Positions 18,341 to 25,264 of a stretch of 64,000 nt of DNA are shown piece by piece. The notes beneath the pieces were generated by a model that was not told the DNA's origin, made no database searches, and saw only the letters and a list, made by a program, of their open reading frames with translations. Made by a program: the position numbers and the translations under genes. The first letter of the stretch is position 1. Every line of letters begins with the position of its first letter. Source of the stretch: Sulfurospirillum cavolei (GTDB taxonomy: Bacteria > Campylobacterota > Campylobacteria > Campylobacterales > Sulfurospirillaceae); assembly GCF_000813325.1 (NCBI RefSeq), contig NZ_BBQE01000001.1. One strand, given 5' to 3'.

Positions 18341-18954
18341 TAGGATTTCCTTGTATAGTATTCAAGTAAAAAAGTAATGTATTCCGTTAAAAAAGCTTGC
18401 GCTTCTTTAAAATTATAATTACCGATTTTGGCTTTGATTAAAGCACCTTCTACAAAGACGATTATCGCATTTGAGAGTTTGTCGACCTCTAGCGTAGGGA
18501 TAAATTTCCCCGTATCGATTCCCTCTTGCAAACAGGTTGAAATCACTTCGTAGTCTCTTTGAAAAAAACTCTCAAAGTATTGGGTGTATAAGCCTGTTTT
18601 ATCCATCAGCATCGCACTGATAAAGTTTTGGTAAAGAACTAAAAGTTGTTCCTTATCGTGTTCCTCTTCGCATTCCGTAAAATTGAAAAATTCCAAAATT
18701 TTTTCTTTGGCACTCATCGTCGCACAAATCCGTCGTTCGTATGCTGCTTCGTGGCGTTGTGATAACATATCCCAAATAGCAAAAATAATCTCTTCTTTAT
18801 TTTTAAAATATAAGTACACGGTTCCTTTGGCGACACCGGCACTTTTTGCAATCTCATCGATACTGGTTTGTACAATGCCTTTGGTTGCAAAAAGAGGAAT
18901 AGCGGCGCGCGCAATATCGATGCGTTTTTCTTCCTTGTCGATAATACGTGCCAT
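18340..18954 (-). CDS. TetR-family repressor of the efflux operon
   Basis: 204 residues. The N-terminal HTH (ATKGIVQTSIDEIAKSAGVAKGTVYLYFKNKEEI, shown as the region at about 20-54) is classic TetR. The C-terminal helical domain would bind the pump's ligand. It is the first gene of the operon and is preceded by AAAGGAGATAA. A palindrome lies between its promoter and start codon, so autoregulation is expected, comparable in logic to CmeR/CmeABC of Campylobacter (analogy only). Confidence 0.9.
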   Translation of the reverse strand: MARIIDKEEKRIDIARAAIPLFATKGIVQTSIDEIAKSAGVAKGTVYLYFKNKEEIIFAIWDMLSQRHEAAYERRICATMSAKEKILEFFNFTECEEEHDKEQLLVLYQNFISAMLMDKTGLYTQYFESFFQRDYEVISTCLQEGIDTGKFIPTLEVDKLSNAIIVFVEGALIKAKIGNYNFKEAQAFLTEYITFLLEYYTRKS

Positions 18955-18969
18955 TTATCTCCTTTAATG

Positions 18970-19026
18970 AATGACCGTCAGTCATTTATTTTGTGAAATG
19001 GTACATTTTTGATTTTTAAATGTCAA
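18970..19026 (-). promoter_or_regulatory. Promoter and operator of the tetR-efflux operon
   Basis: On the minus strand TTGACA (complement of 19021-19026) and TACCAT (18998-19003) are 17 bp apart. Downstream lies an interrupted palindrome with arms AATGAC and GTCATT around a 5-bp centre (18970-18986), a typical size for a TetR operator. Repressor bound there would block transcription start or early elongation. Confidence 0.7.
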
Positions 19027-19048
19027 GAGATCGGACGATAAAAAAGCT

Positions 19049-19078
19049 TACATGTAGAAAAGTTTTTACATGTTAAGG
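19049..19078. repeat. Imperfect inverted pair of ACATGT elements at the def stop codon
   Basis: CTTACATGTAGAAAA and TTTTTACATGTTAAG face each other across a few bases, overlapping the def stop codon. As at 13.26 kb the pair could form a terminator-like hairpin, here imperfect. Confidence 0.55.
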
Positions 19079-19593
19079 AGACGTTGGTACTCTTTTTCCG
19101 TGATGATATCTTCGGTAGAATCGACACGGTCGATAAAGACTTTGCCGATGAGATGGTCAAACTCGTGTTGAAAAAGACGCGCCAAAAATCCGTCAAAAAA
19201 AGCGTGTTGTGCTTTGCCTTCCCTATCGACGTGGGCGACTTCGACGTGAGCGTGTCTCGGCACGCGCGCGCGAATCCCCGGAATGCTCAAACACCCTTCC
19301 CAATCTTTCTCTTTTTCCTCGGAGAACGCAAGAATGCGCGGATTGATCAGCGCGGTCGGCTCCATCAACGGAGCGTTGGGATAGCGTTTATTGGGAGCTG
19401 AAGCCATAATCAGTACACAAAGCGAATGCCCGACTTGAGGTGCTGCTATTCCCGCACCTTTAGCCTCTTGACATGTCGCGATCATAGCGTCGATCAGCGT
19501 TTGAATTTCAGACGTTTGGACGTTTTGAACTTCTTTTGCCGGCGTGCGAATGACGCAAGCACCCAGTTGCGATATCTCTAAAATGTTCGGCAT
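19066..19593 (-). CDS. def: Peptide deformylase
   Basis: 175 residues from MPNILEISQLG. All three family motifs are present: GAGIAAPQ (about 46-53), EGCLS with the metal-binding Cys (about 101), and QHEFDH with the two metal His and catalytic Glu (about 142-147). It removes the N-formyl group from nascent proteins. An extended reading into the upstream gene lacks support. Only 10 bp separate it from the upstream DinB-like gene, so it is probably co-transcribed from hemJ. Whether this is the only deformylase in the genome cannot be told from the window. Confidence 0.93.
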   Translation of the reverse strand: MPNILEISQLGACVIRTPAKEVQNVQTSEIQTLIDAMIATCQEAKGAGIAAPQVGHSLCVLIMASAPNKRYPNAPLMEPTALINPRILAFSEEKEKDWEGCLSIPGIRARVPRHAHVEVAHVDREGKAQHAFFDGFLARLFQHEFDHLIGKVFIDRVDSTEDIITEKEYQRLLNM

Positions 19594-19603
19594 CGCTACT
19601 TCT

Positions 19604-20072
19604 TTAAGAACGTAACAATGCGACGATCTCGTCACGGTGTAGTTTAAAGTGTCGCGGAAAATCGACGATCATCGCTTCTAAAGAAATACGCTCGTTCAAT
19701 GCGCTAATCCACTTGTTTTGGAGCTTTGTTTTATCGACGTTTTTAATGACATGGGCAACGTGTTTGGTGGTAGCTTTCAGTAACGCTTGCAAAATCTTCC
19801 CAATCGTAGGCGTTGTAGGCTTGGAGTTTGATCCAAAGGTCATTTTTACCGAGATTGGCATAGTCGGGGAAAATGAGCGGACTGGTTTGATACTGTAAAT
19901 GAACGATGCGATGGGTGTTGTTCGAGGCTGAATCGCACAGATGCCCGACGATCTGCTTCACGGTACGATGCTGTTGGTTGGTTTTCGTCGCGACGACCTC
20001 GATGTCCGCCTGTTTTAAAATGTCTTCTAAATCACTTAGAAGCGTCAATAGAGCGTTACTGATGTTATCCAT
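19604..20072 (-). pseudogene. DinB-like four-helix protein, frameshifted
   Basis: Translation from ATG 20072 (ribosome site AGGAGAAGCA) gives MDNISNALLTLLSDLEDILK...HRTVKQIVGHLCDSASNNTHRI...YDWEDFAS, the N-terminal two thirds of a DinB/YfiT-like protein with the expected metal-ligand His region. The protein then goes out of frame. The +1 frame continues LLKATTKHVAHVIKN...DFPRHFKLHRDEIVALL, the missing C-terminal helices, to the stop at 19604. One extra base near 19815 would explain the break. The intact product would be about 155 residues, usually a thiol-transferase-like fold of unknown role. Pseudogene or sequencing error. Confidence 0.7.
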
Positions 20073-20138
20073 TGCTTCTCCTGACTCGTTTGCGTGTTCA
20101 ATCATAACCTGAGACAACTTAAAAATGAAGAAAAGAAA

Positions 20139-20564
20139 CTAAAACGGCTTAACGATGCTCAGCAGTATGATAACCGCCGTAGTGATCTCTGGAATGACGC
20201 GAAAAAGCTTGTAAAACCGCACGTTTTGAGGGATACCTTCTTGCTCAAATCGACGTATCAATTTTTTACATGTAACGTGATAGACCACCATGCCCGCAAC
20301 CAATGCGAGCTTGAGATGCAACCACCCTCCGCTTTGAAGTAGATGCGGATTAAGATAGAGTAAAATTGCTCCGAATTTGATCGCCAAGATCATCGAAACC
20401 GTGCCGACTTTAAAGAGACTGCTTTCTTGAAGTGCGACGGTCGCATGAGCATTTTGGGGTGCATTGATGTGATAGACGAAAAGTTTGGGCAGATACACCA
20501 GCATGATCATCCACGTCGCGACGGAGATAACGTGCAATGAAAGAACGAGACTGTAAGCGTTCAT
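20139..20564 (-). CDS. hemJ: Protoporphyrinogen oxidase HemJ
   Basis: 141 residues with four predicted membrane helices, the N-terminal His in LSLHVISVATWMIMLVYLP, and the HINAP segment. The C-terminal Arg/Lys-rich loop and the helix at RVIPEITTAVIILLSIVKPF complete the HemJ (UPF0093) pattern. HemJ oxidises protoporphyrinogen IX to protoporphyrin IX in haem synthesis in bacteria lacking HemG/HemY. A perfect TTACATGTAA lies inside the coding sequence (20267-20276). Confidence 0.88.
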   Translation of the reverse strand: MNAYSLVLSLHVISVATWMIMLVYLPKLFVYHINAPQNAHATVALQESSLFKVGTVSMILAIKFGAILLYLNPHLLQSGGWLHLKLALVAGMVVYHVTCKKLIRRFEQEGIPQNVRFYKLFRVIPEITTAVIILLSIVKPF

Positions 20565-20599
20565 GTGAATTCCTTAAGGAAGATTTATAGCCCTTAGTA

Positions 20600-20605
20600 T
20601 ATAAT
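20600..20605 (+). promoter_or_regulatory. -10 box for the AraC-type regulator gene
   Basis: Perfect TATAAT in the 88-bp gap between the divergent hemJ and AraC-family genes. A GTG 18 bp downstream would leave almost no leader. The TTG at 20653, preceded by TAAGGATG, is better placed for translation. Confidence 0.5.
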
Positions 20606-20652
20606 CTGCTTTAAAAATTTTAGTGACATTTTACGACTCTAAGGATGACATT

Positions 20653-21690
20653 TTGCGACCGGAAGATTTAAAACAAGCACCTGCGGAAGCTTTTTTGTTC
20701 ATTCTCTCGTTTTTAACCAAGCAGTATGCCTTTGATGCAACACCCTTTCTTAACGAACGCGGCATAGTGCTCAAAGATTTACATGTAAAAGGTGCAAAAA
20801 TCAACGCCGCATACTTGCACGATCTTATCGATGAAGCGCTTACACGCACAGGCGATGCGGGGTTGTTGTTTACTTTTGCCGAGTCTGTCACACCCAACAA
20901 TTTGGGCATTTTGGGCTATTTGTTACTACATTCAAGCAGTGTGGAAGACGCCATCGTGAAGTTGTGCCGTTACTATCCGCTTGTTGGGAAGACGCTCAAA
21001 CCCATCTTTACAAAAGAAGATGGCGTCTACAAACTGACCCTGCTCATTCACAAAGAGGGTGAGATGTATCATCTTGAAAAGTACAGCGCGGAGATTCACC
21101 TCAGTGCGATGCTTCATCTCATCAACAAAATCATCCCCAAACCCATCTTCCCCATACGCACGACATTTAGGCATGCTAAACCTTTACATGTAAAAGCATA
21201 CCGGAACGTTTTTGGGCAGAATATCGTTTTTGATGAGGTGGAAAATGCCCTCTTCTTCGACAAGACGCAACTCTCAATGAAAACCAGCTATGACAACCCT
21301 TACTTACTCCGTATTTTTGAAAAAGAGGCAGAACAGAGCTTGGGTATGAGCGTGCATGGAAGCCTCAAAGAGCAAGTCTTGGGCTACATTCTCATCGCTA
21401 CGGGGGAGCTTGATGTTTCGCTTGAGAGTGTTGCGCAAAAAGTGGGGTTGCATCCGCGAACGCTTCAAAAAAAGCTCAAAGAGGAAAACAGCAGTTTTGT
21501 CGAACTTTTAGGCGAAGTGCGTCAAAAGTTAGCGGCGCATTATCTCCAAAAGGGTCTTGGCATCGCGACCATTGCGACATACTTGGGCTATGCTGAGCCA
21601 AGCCCGTTTTTAAGGGCATTTAAGAAGTGGTTTGCCATGACGCCCAAAGCGTGGGTCGCTTTACATGTAAAAGGAAATGCCCATGCCTAA
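20653..21690 (+). CDS. AraC-family transcriptional regulator (Arabinose_bd/OruR-like)
   Basis: About 345 residues from TTG 20653 (an in-frame GTG at 20623 is the alternative). The N-terminal effector domain (about 10-210) has the NNLGILGYLLLHSSSVEDAI motif of OruR/ArgR-type AraC proteins. The C-terminal double HTH (about 255-340) includes SLESVAQKVGLHPRTLQKKL and IATIATYLGYAEPSPFLRAFKKW. It likely controls a nearby or distant metabolic gene; no ligand can be deduced. Three perfect TTACATGTAA elements fall in this gene, two of them in the codons for LHVKG. Confidence 0.87.
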   Translation: MRPEDLKQAPAEAFLFILSFLTKQYAFDATPFLNERGIVLKDLHVKGAKINAAYLHDLIDEALTRTGDAGLLFTFAESVTPNNLGILGYLLLHSSSVEDAIVKLCRYYPLVGKTLKPIFTKEDGVYKLTLLIHKEGEMYHLEKYSAEIHLSAMLHLINKIIPKPIFPIRTTFRHAKPLHVKAYRNVFGQNIVFDEVENALFFDKTQLSMKTSYDNPYLLRIFEKEAEQSLGMSVHGSLKEQVLGYILIATGELDVSLESVAQKVGLHPRTLQKKLKEENSSFVELLGEVRQKLAAHYLQKGLGIATIATYLGYAEPSPFLRAFKKWFAMTPKAWVALHVKGNAHA

Positions 21691-22288
21691 CATCGCTATC
21701 GTCGATCATTTGGACTGTTTTGCCGAACGTTTTGAGGGCGTTGATTTGCACGCAAAGCGTGTCAATAAAGCCGAATTTGAGGAGTGCACATTTGTCTCGT
21801 GCGATTTTAGCGAAACGTTTTTCTACGCGTGCCGTTTCATCGACTGTCATTTTGAAAATTGCAACCTCAGTGTCATGAAACTCACCGACACCAAATTCTC
21901 CAATACGGCGTTTACGAGCTGTAAAATGAACGGCATCGACTGGTGCATGGCAAACTGGAAAAGCCTGCTAAACCCTTTGCCGCTCAAATTTGACGAGTGC
22001 ATTGTAGATGATAGTAACTTTTTCGGGCTTTTTATGGAGGGGCTTGTCATGAAAGCGTGCCGTGCCAAAGAGGTCGACTTTCGCTCCGCCCTGCTCTCCC
22101 ACGCCAACTTCGTTGGAACCGACTTCAAAGGCGCGCTGTTTTTCCAAACCCATCTGGAAAACGCTAACTTCACAGACGCCATCAACACCCGCATCGACCT
22201 TCGCACCAACCACCTCAAAGGCACCATCTTCAGCCGTTTTGAAGCACTTGGTTTGCTTGAGGGGGTGGGGATAGTGTTGGTGGATTGA
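21683..22288 (+). CDS. Pentapeptide-repeat protein
   Basis: 201 residues starting at the second ATG (21683), which has AAAAGGA at proper distance; the ATG at 21677 is too close. Runs of A(D/N)LXX-type repeats (FSNTAFTSCKMNGIDW, FRSALLSHANFVGTDFKGALF, ENANFTDAINTRIDL) predict a right-handed quadrilateral beta-helix like Qnr/McbG. Such proteins can mimic DNA and bind gyrase, but many have no known role. It overlaps the AraC-type gene by 8 bp, so it is part of the same transcript. Confidence 0.85.
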   Translation: MPNIAIVDHLDCFAERFEGVDLHAKRVNKAEFEECTFVSCDFSETFFYACRFIDCHFENCNLSVMKLTDTKFSNTAFTSCKMNGIDWCMANWKSLLNPLPLKFDECIVDDSNFFGLFMEGLVMKACRAKEVDFRSALLSHANFVGTDFKGALFFQTHLENANFTDAINTRIDLRTNHLKGTIFSRFEALGLLEGVGIVLVD

Positions 22289-22299
22289 TGAGAAGCAAC

Positions 22300-22328
22300 T
22301 TGTAATTTACTGGTAAATTTACTATAAT
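22300..22328 (+). promoter_or_regulatory. Promoter and palindromic operator of the toxin-antitoxin pair
   Basis: TTGTAA (22300-22305) and TATAAT (22323-22328) are 17 bp apart. The spacer contains the perfect palindrome GTAAATTTAC (22313-22322) and a near copy, GTAATTTAC (22302-22310), well placed for antitoxin autoregulation. Confidence 0.7.
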
Positions 22329-22355
22329 ATTTGCATATAAATCATAGGATATACC

Positions 22356-22667
22356 ATGACAGTCAAATACGCTCCAAATGAGCTTTTATCGATTACGGAT
22401 TTTACGAAAAAGATTGCCACCATTCTCAAAGGCATCAAAGAGCAATCATGCGAAAAAGTGGGAATTTTGAAAAACAATAAACTTGAAGCCGTCGTCATTT
22501 CCACCGATGAATACGAACGCCTCAAATCGCTTGAAGAGCTTTTTGAAACGATGGAACATCAAGAGATTTTTGAAGCGGTACAAGCGCGCAAAAATACTCC
22601 TTTGTCTTCGTATGTGCCCTTTGAAGAGCTTGCCAAAAAGTTCAATGTCGATCTAAAGTCGTTGTAA
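22356..22667 (+). CDS. Phd/YefM-type antitoxin
   Basis: 103 residues. The N-terminal part (YAPNELLSITDFTKKIATILKGIKE...VGILKNNKLEAVVISTDEYERLKSLEEL) is the Phd/YefM fold that dimerises and binds the operator. The C-terminal tail is charged and probably wraps the toxin. The stop codon is directly followed by the ATG of the toxin gene. The promoter spacer carries palindromes, as expected for autoregulation. Confidence 0.85.
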   Translation: MTVKYAPNELLSITDFTKKIATILKGIKEQSCEKVGILKNNKLEAVVISTDEYERLKSLEELFETMEHQEIFEAVQARKNTPLSSYVPFEELAKKFNVDLKSL

Positions 22668-22967
22668 ATGTACACTCTCAAAACGCATCCTTTGGTTGAA
22701 GAAGATTTAAAAAGCTTTGATCACTCTTTGGTTGTATTGATCTTCAAAAAACTAGCGCAGTTACAACACTCACCTCTTTTGGGTCAACCTCTTGGCAATA
22801 AAAACAACCTCGATTTGAGCGGTTACTATAAAACGTATGTCGCGAAAAAACAGGTGCGTATTGTGTATAAAATCATCGAGAATGAATTGGTAGTCTATGT
22901 CGTCACTATCGGCAAACGTGAAGAGATGGAAGTGTATAAAGAGGCGATGAAAAGGGTTAAAAACTAA
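22668..22967 (+). CDS. RelE/ParE-family toxin
   Basis: 99 residues with the RelE/ParE pattern: helical N-terminus, LGQPLGNKNNLDLSGYYKTYVAKKQVRIVYKI core strands, and C-terminal VYVVTIGKREEMEVYKEA. The basic and aromatic residues usual at the ribonuclease site (Lys/Arg in YVAKKQVRIVY, Arg in GKREEM) are present, so it may be an active mRNase, though ParE-like gyrase targeting cannot be excluded. Start abuts the antitoxin stop with no gap. Confidence 0.85.
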   Translation: MYTLKTHPLVEEDLKSFDHSLVVLIFKKLAQLQHSPLLGQPLGNKNNLDLSGYYKTYVAKKQVRIVYKIIENELVVYVVTIGKREEMEVYKEAMKRVKN

Positions 22968-22983
22968 CTAAGCTAAGCCCTCT

Positions 22984-23175
22984 TTATTCTTTGACTTTTT
23001 TGTCATCAAATATGTGATCTTTTAATTCACAGAAGACTTCATTTAAATACAATTTTTCGCAATCACACGTATCGCCTTTTGCATAATCCAACTGCCGTCT
23101 TATCATCTTTATTTTCAACAGTGCATCAATCAAATTTTTCATCATTTCATTTTTTAGCTCATTCGATAATTTCAT
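22984..23175 (-). CDS. Small hypothetical protein in AT-rich island
   Basis: 63 residues, Lys/Glu/Asp-rich, with CDCEK and two further Cys. No family recognised and no convincing ribosome site seen beyond the A/T-rich upstream (AAAAAAAATG). It converges on the toxin gene. Strongly AT-rich compared with neighbours, like the next gene, suggesting recent acquisition. Could be a chance reading frame. Confidence 0.4.
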   Translation of the reverse strand: MKLSNELKNEMMKNLIDALLKIKMIRRQLDYAKGDTCDCEKLYLNEVFCELKDHIFDDKKVKE

Positions 23176-23219
23176 TTTTTTTTCATTTGCACAATCATAT
23201 AGTTTGACATCATCGGAAG

Positions 23220-23654
23220 CTAAATTTTTTCTGCTTCATAACCTCCTATGGATTTAAAGCCAAATTGATTCATAAAATATTCTTTTATTTGACTCTCTTT
23301 AAAAGAAAGTCTTTGTACCTTTCTATCTTCATCGTGAAATGATAAAAAAGGTAAAATAGAAGTATTTAAAGATGCTTGTAAATAACCTTTTCCTCGGAAA
23401 TTTGGCAATAAATAAAAATGTAAGTCAGTTACCATGTCTAATATGATGCCAACATATTTTAGAGTTGATGTCATATCATTGTTTTTAATTAAAATAAAAT
23501 CATAGAATTCGTAACTATTTTGGTCAATACAGTCTTTATCGTTAATATTAACTATATCGATATTACTATCGATACTTCTTATTGCATAATCTTCATTTTT
23601 ATATACTAATTGATTAATATTAGTAAGAATTTGGTTTAACATTTTATCTGTCAT
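23220..23654 (-). CDS. GNAT-like acetyltransferase-type protein
   Basis: 144 residues. The segment YVGIILDMVTDLHFYLLPNFRGKGYLQASL contains the GNAT acetyl-CoA loop R-G-K-G-Y preceded by the beta4 strand, and the C-terminal FMNQFGFKSIGGYEAEKI matches the usual GNAT ending. The first half is degenerate. Base composition is much more AT-rich than the surrounding genes. The substrate is unknown. Confidence 0.6.
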   Translation of the reverse strand: MTDKMLNQILTNINQLVYKNEDYAIRSIDSNIDIVNINDKDCIDQNSYEFYDFILIKNNDMTSTLKYVGIILDMVTDLHFYLLPNFRGKGYLQASLNTSILPFLSFHDEDRKVQRLSFKESQIKEYFMNQFGFKSIGGYEAEKI

Positions 23655-23699
23655 AATTACCCTTCATGTTATCTTGAAGAAAACAATGCTTTTAACCTG

Positions 23700-24038
23700 C
23701 TACTCATATCTCTTCCCATTATATTCCAAAAAGCCGCCATTGTGGTGATTGTGTGGATCGTGGTGGGTCCAGTGGACGACGCCGCCTTTGTCATTGGTTT
23801 CCAAGTCACCGCAAAAAGTGACGACTCCGCCCTCTTGCAAGGGTGCAACTTTAGGAGCGATGTCGATGTTGTGAGCGATTAAGAGCGTTTTGCCCGATGC
23901 CAATTTGACGATGAAACGCTGATGGCGATTGCCTACGTTGTCGTCGCTTAAGAGTTTCACGACTTTTCCCGAGTCGCACATCGGCGTGCCTGCAAAGAGG
24001 TTTAAGCCTATGAGGAAGAGGAGCATTGTTTTTTTCAT
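23700..24038 (-). CDS. DUF3465-like periplasmic protein
   Basis: 112 residues with signal peptide (KKTMLLFLIGLNLFA). The body NRHQRFIVKLASGKTLLIAHNIDIAP...FCGDLETNDKGGVVHWTHHDPHNHHNGGFLEYNGKRYE matches the DUF3465 family as I remember it, an OB-fold-like secreted domain rich in His. Function unknown; the His cluster suggests metal binding. The only other feature nearby is an ACATGT element at 24066. Confidence 0.75.
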   Translation of the reverse strand: MKKTMLLFLIGLNLFAGTPMCDSGKVVKLLSDDNVGNRHQRFIVKLASGKTLLIAHNIDIAPKVAPLQEGGVVTFCGDLETNDKGGVVHWTHHDPHNHHNGGFLEYNGKRYE

Positions 24039-24104
24039 TTTATCCCTTGTCTTTGTTTGTATCTTACATGTCGGTATTCAAAGCGAAACGGTCGCGTTTT
24101 GATG

Positions 24105-24683
24105 TTACTTGAGTTTCTTTAAAAGCTTCTTCTCTTCTTCCGTGCTTAGGAAACGCCATGCGCCGAGGAGAACGTCCAATTCAAAAGAGCCGATACGGGT
24201 GCGCGTGAGTTCCAAAACTTTTAAGGGCGTGCCGTATTTTGGGTCTTTGAGTGCTCCGAAAAGGCGACGAATGTGGCGGTTTTTTCCTTCGTCTATTTTG
24301 ACACGAAGTTTTGTTTTTGCGCCGCCCGTGCCGATTTTTTCGACCTCAAGCGCTTTGAGTAACCCCTCAGGACTTTGCACGCCCTTGAGTGCTTGTGCGA
24401 CGTGTTCGTCCGTGACGTGCCCTCTTACCCAAATTTCATACGTTTTGATGCAATGCCCCGGTTGGGTCAGCGCGTTGCCGATCTGCCCGTCGGTCGTAAA
24501 AAGCAACAATCCTTTGGAGTCAAGATCGAGCCGTCCGATAGGCATCCAGCCCTCGGTATATGCCCACTCGGGCAAAAGTGCGTAAACGGTTTTACGCCCC
24601 AAATCGTCAGAGCGCGTGACCAGATAGCCTTTGGGCTTATTTAACACTAAGAGTTTTTGAGAATCGTTCGTTGTGAGAGACAT
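24105..24683 (-). CDS. RsuA/RluE-type pseudouridine synthase
   Basis: 192 residues lacking the N-terminal S4 domain, as in RluE. The catalytic motif GRLDLDSKGLLLFT (catalytic Asp) and the NRHIRRLFGAL segment are intact. It converts a specific rRNA uridine (in E. coli RluE, 23S U2457) to pseudouridine. The exact target here is not determined. The start MSLTTNDSQKLLVLNKPKGYLVT fits the family length. Confidence 0.85.
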   Translation of the reverse strand: MSLTTNDSQKLLVLNKPKGYLVTRSDDLGRKTVYALLPEWAYTEGWMPIGRLDLDSKGLLLFTTDGQIGNALTQPGHCIKTYEIWVRGHVTDEHVAQALKGVQSPEGLLKALEVEKIGTGGAKTKLRVKIDEGKNRHIRRLFGALKDPKYGTPLKVLELTRTRIGSFELDVLLGAWRFLSTEEEKKLLKKLK

Positions 24684-24735
24684 CAGGCATATTCCGTATT
24701 AAAAAAATGTCGCGTAGCATGAGGCGTATGAAGAG

Positions 24736-24758
24736 AGGGTAAACGGCGTGTTTACCCT
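24736..24758. terminator. Hairpin downstream of nikR
   Basis: AGGGTAAAC / GTTTACCCT, 9-bp perfect stem with a GGCGT loop, 15 bp after the nikR stop. It lacks a clear T-run on the nikR side, but is the only structure that could end the hydrogenase-hypF-nikR transcript. Confidence 0.5.
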
Positions 24759-24772
24759 TTACGATCAAAGAT

Positions 24773-25186
24773 TTACGAAGCGGGAATCGACGCTTCGATG
24801 AGTTTACAGAATTTGACGCCTTTCAATCCTGCGATTTTTTGCGCAAAATCTTTAATATCGGAGACTTTTCCCGTCACCATAACCGTTTCTAAACAGTTTT
24901 CATGCGTAACATGTACATGCGTATTGCACATAATATGCACTTTGGCGTCGTGTTGAATCTCTAAAATTTTTTGAACCAATTCGTTTTGGTGATGCGTGTA
25001 AATCATAGCTAAAACGCCGATAACGTCGCTACCGTCGTCTTGCCAATCGTCTTTAACGATTTTTTCGCGGATTAAATCTCTTGTAAATTCACTGCGAGAC
25101 GCATACCCTTGTACGTCCACCTTTTTATCCAGCTCTTCTAAAAGCTTTTCCGGCAAAGAGACGCTAAATCGAATAATTTTATCCAT
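24773..25186 (-). CDS. nikR: Nickel-responsive regulator NikR
   Basis: 137 residues: ribbon-helix-helix N-terminus (MDKIIRFSVSLPEKLLEELD...YASRSEFTRDLIR) and an ACT-like C-terminal domain. The high-affinity nickel ligands are present: His about 79, His 90 and His 92 (THVHV), and Cys 98. NikR represses or activates nickel uptake and enzyme genes according to nickel level. Its place right after hypF and the hydrogenase genes makes nickel control of hydrogenase likely. The 78-bp gap to hypF is very AT-rich and may hold its own promoter. Confidence 0.93.
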   Translation of the reverse strand: MDKIIRFSVSLPEKLLEELDKKVDVQGYASRSEFTRDLIREKIVKDDWQDDGSDVIGVLAMIYTHHQNELVQKILEIQHDAKVHIMCNTHVHVTHENCLETVMVTGKVSDIKDFAQKIAGLKGVKFCKLIEASIPAS

Positions 25187-25264
25187 AGTGTATCCTTTAA
25201 AATAACATTCATAACGATTCTAATCAGATTATTCTTTAATTATTGCATAATAAAAATATTAATA

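Noticed and set aside
19604..19861. Second reading frame of the DinB-like region as an independent gene
   Set aside because: It has no ribosome site, and its sequence is the missing C-terminus of the upstream frame, so it is treated as part of one frameshifted gene.
25187..25264. Possible NikR operator in the AT-rich gap upstream of nikR
   Set aside because: TATTA-like half sites exist, but spacing does not give a convincing inverted repeat; AT-richness alone explains them.
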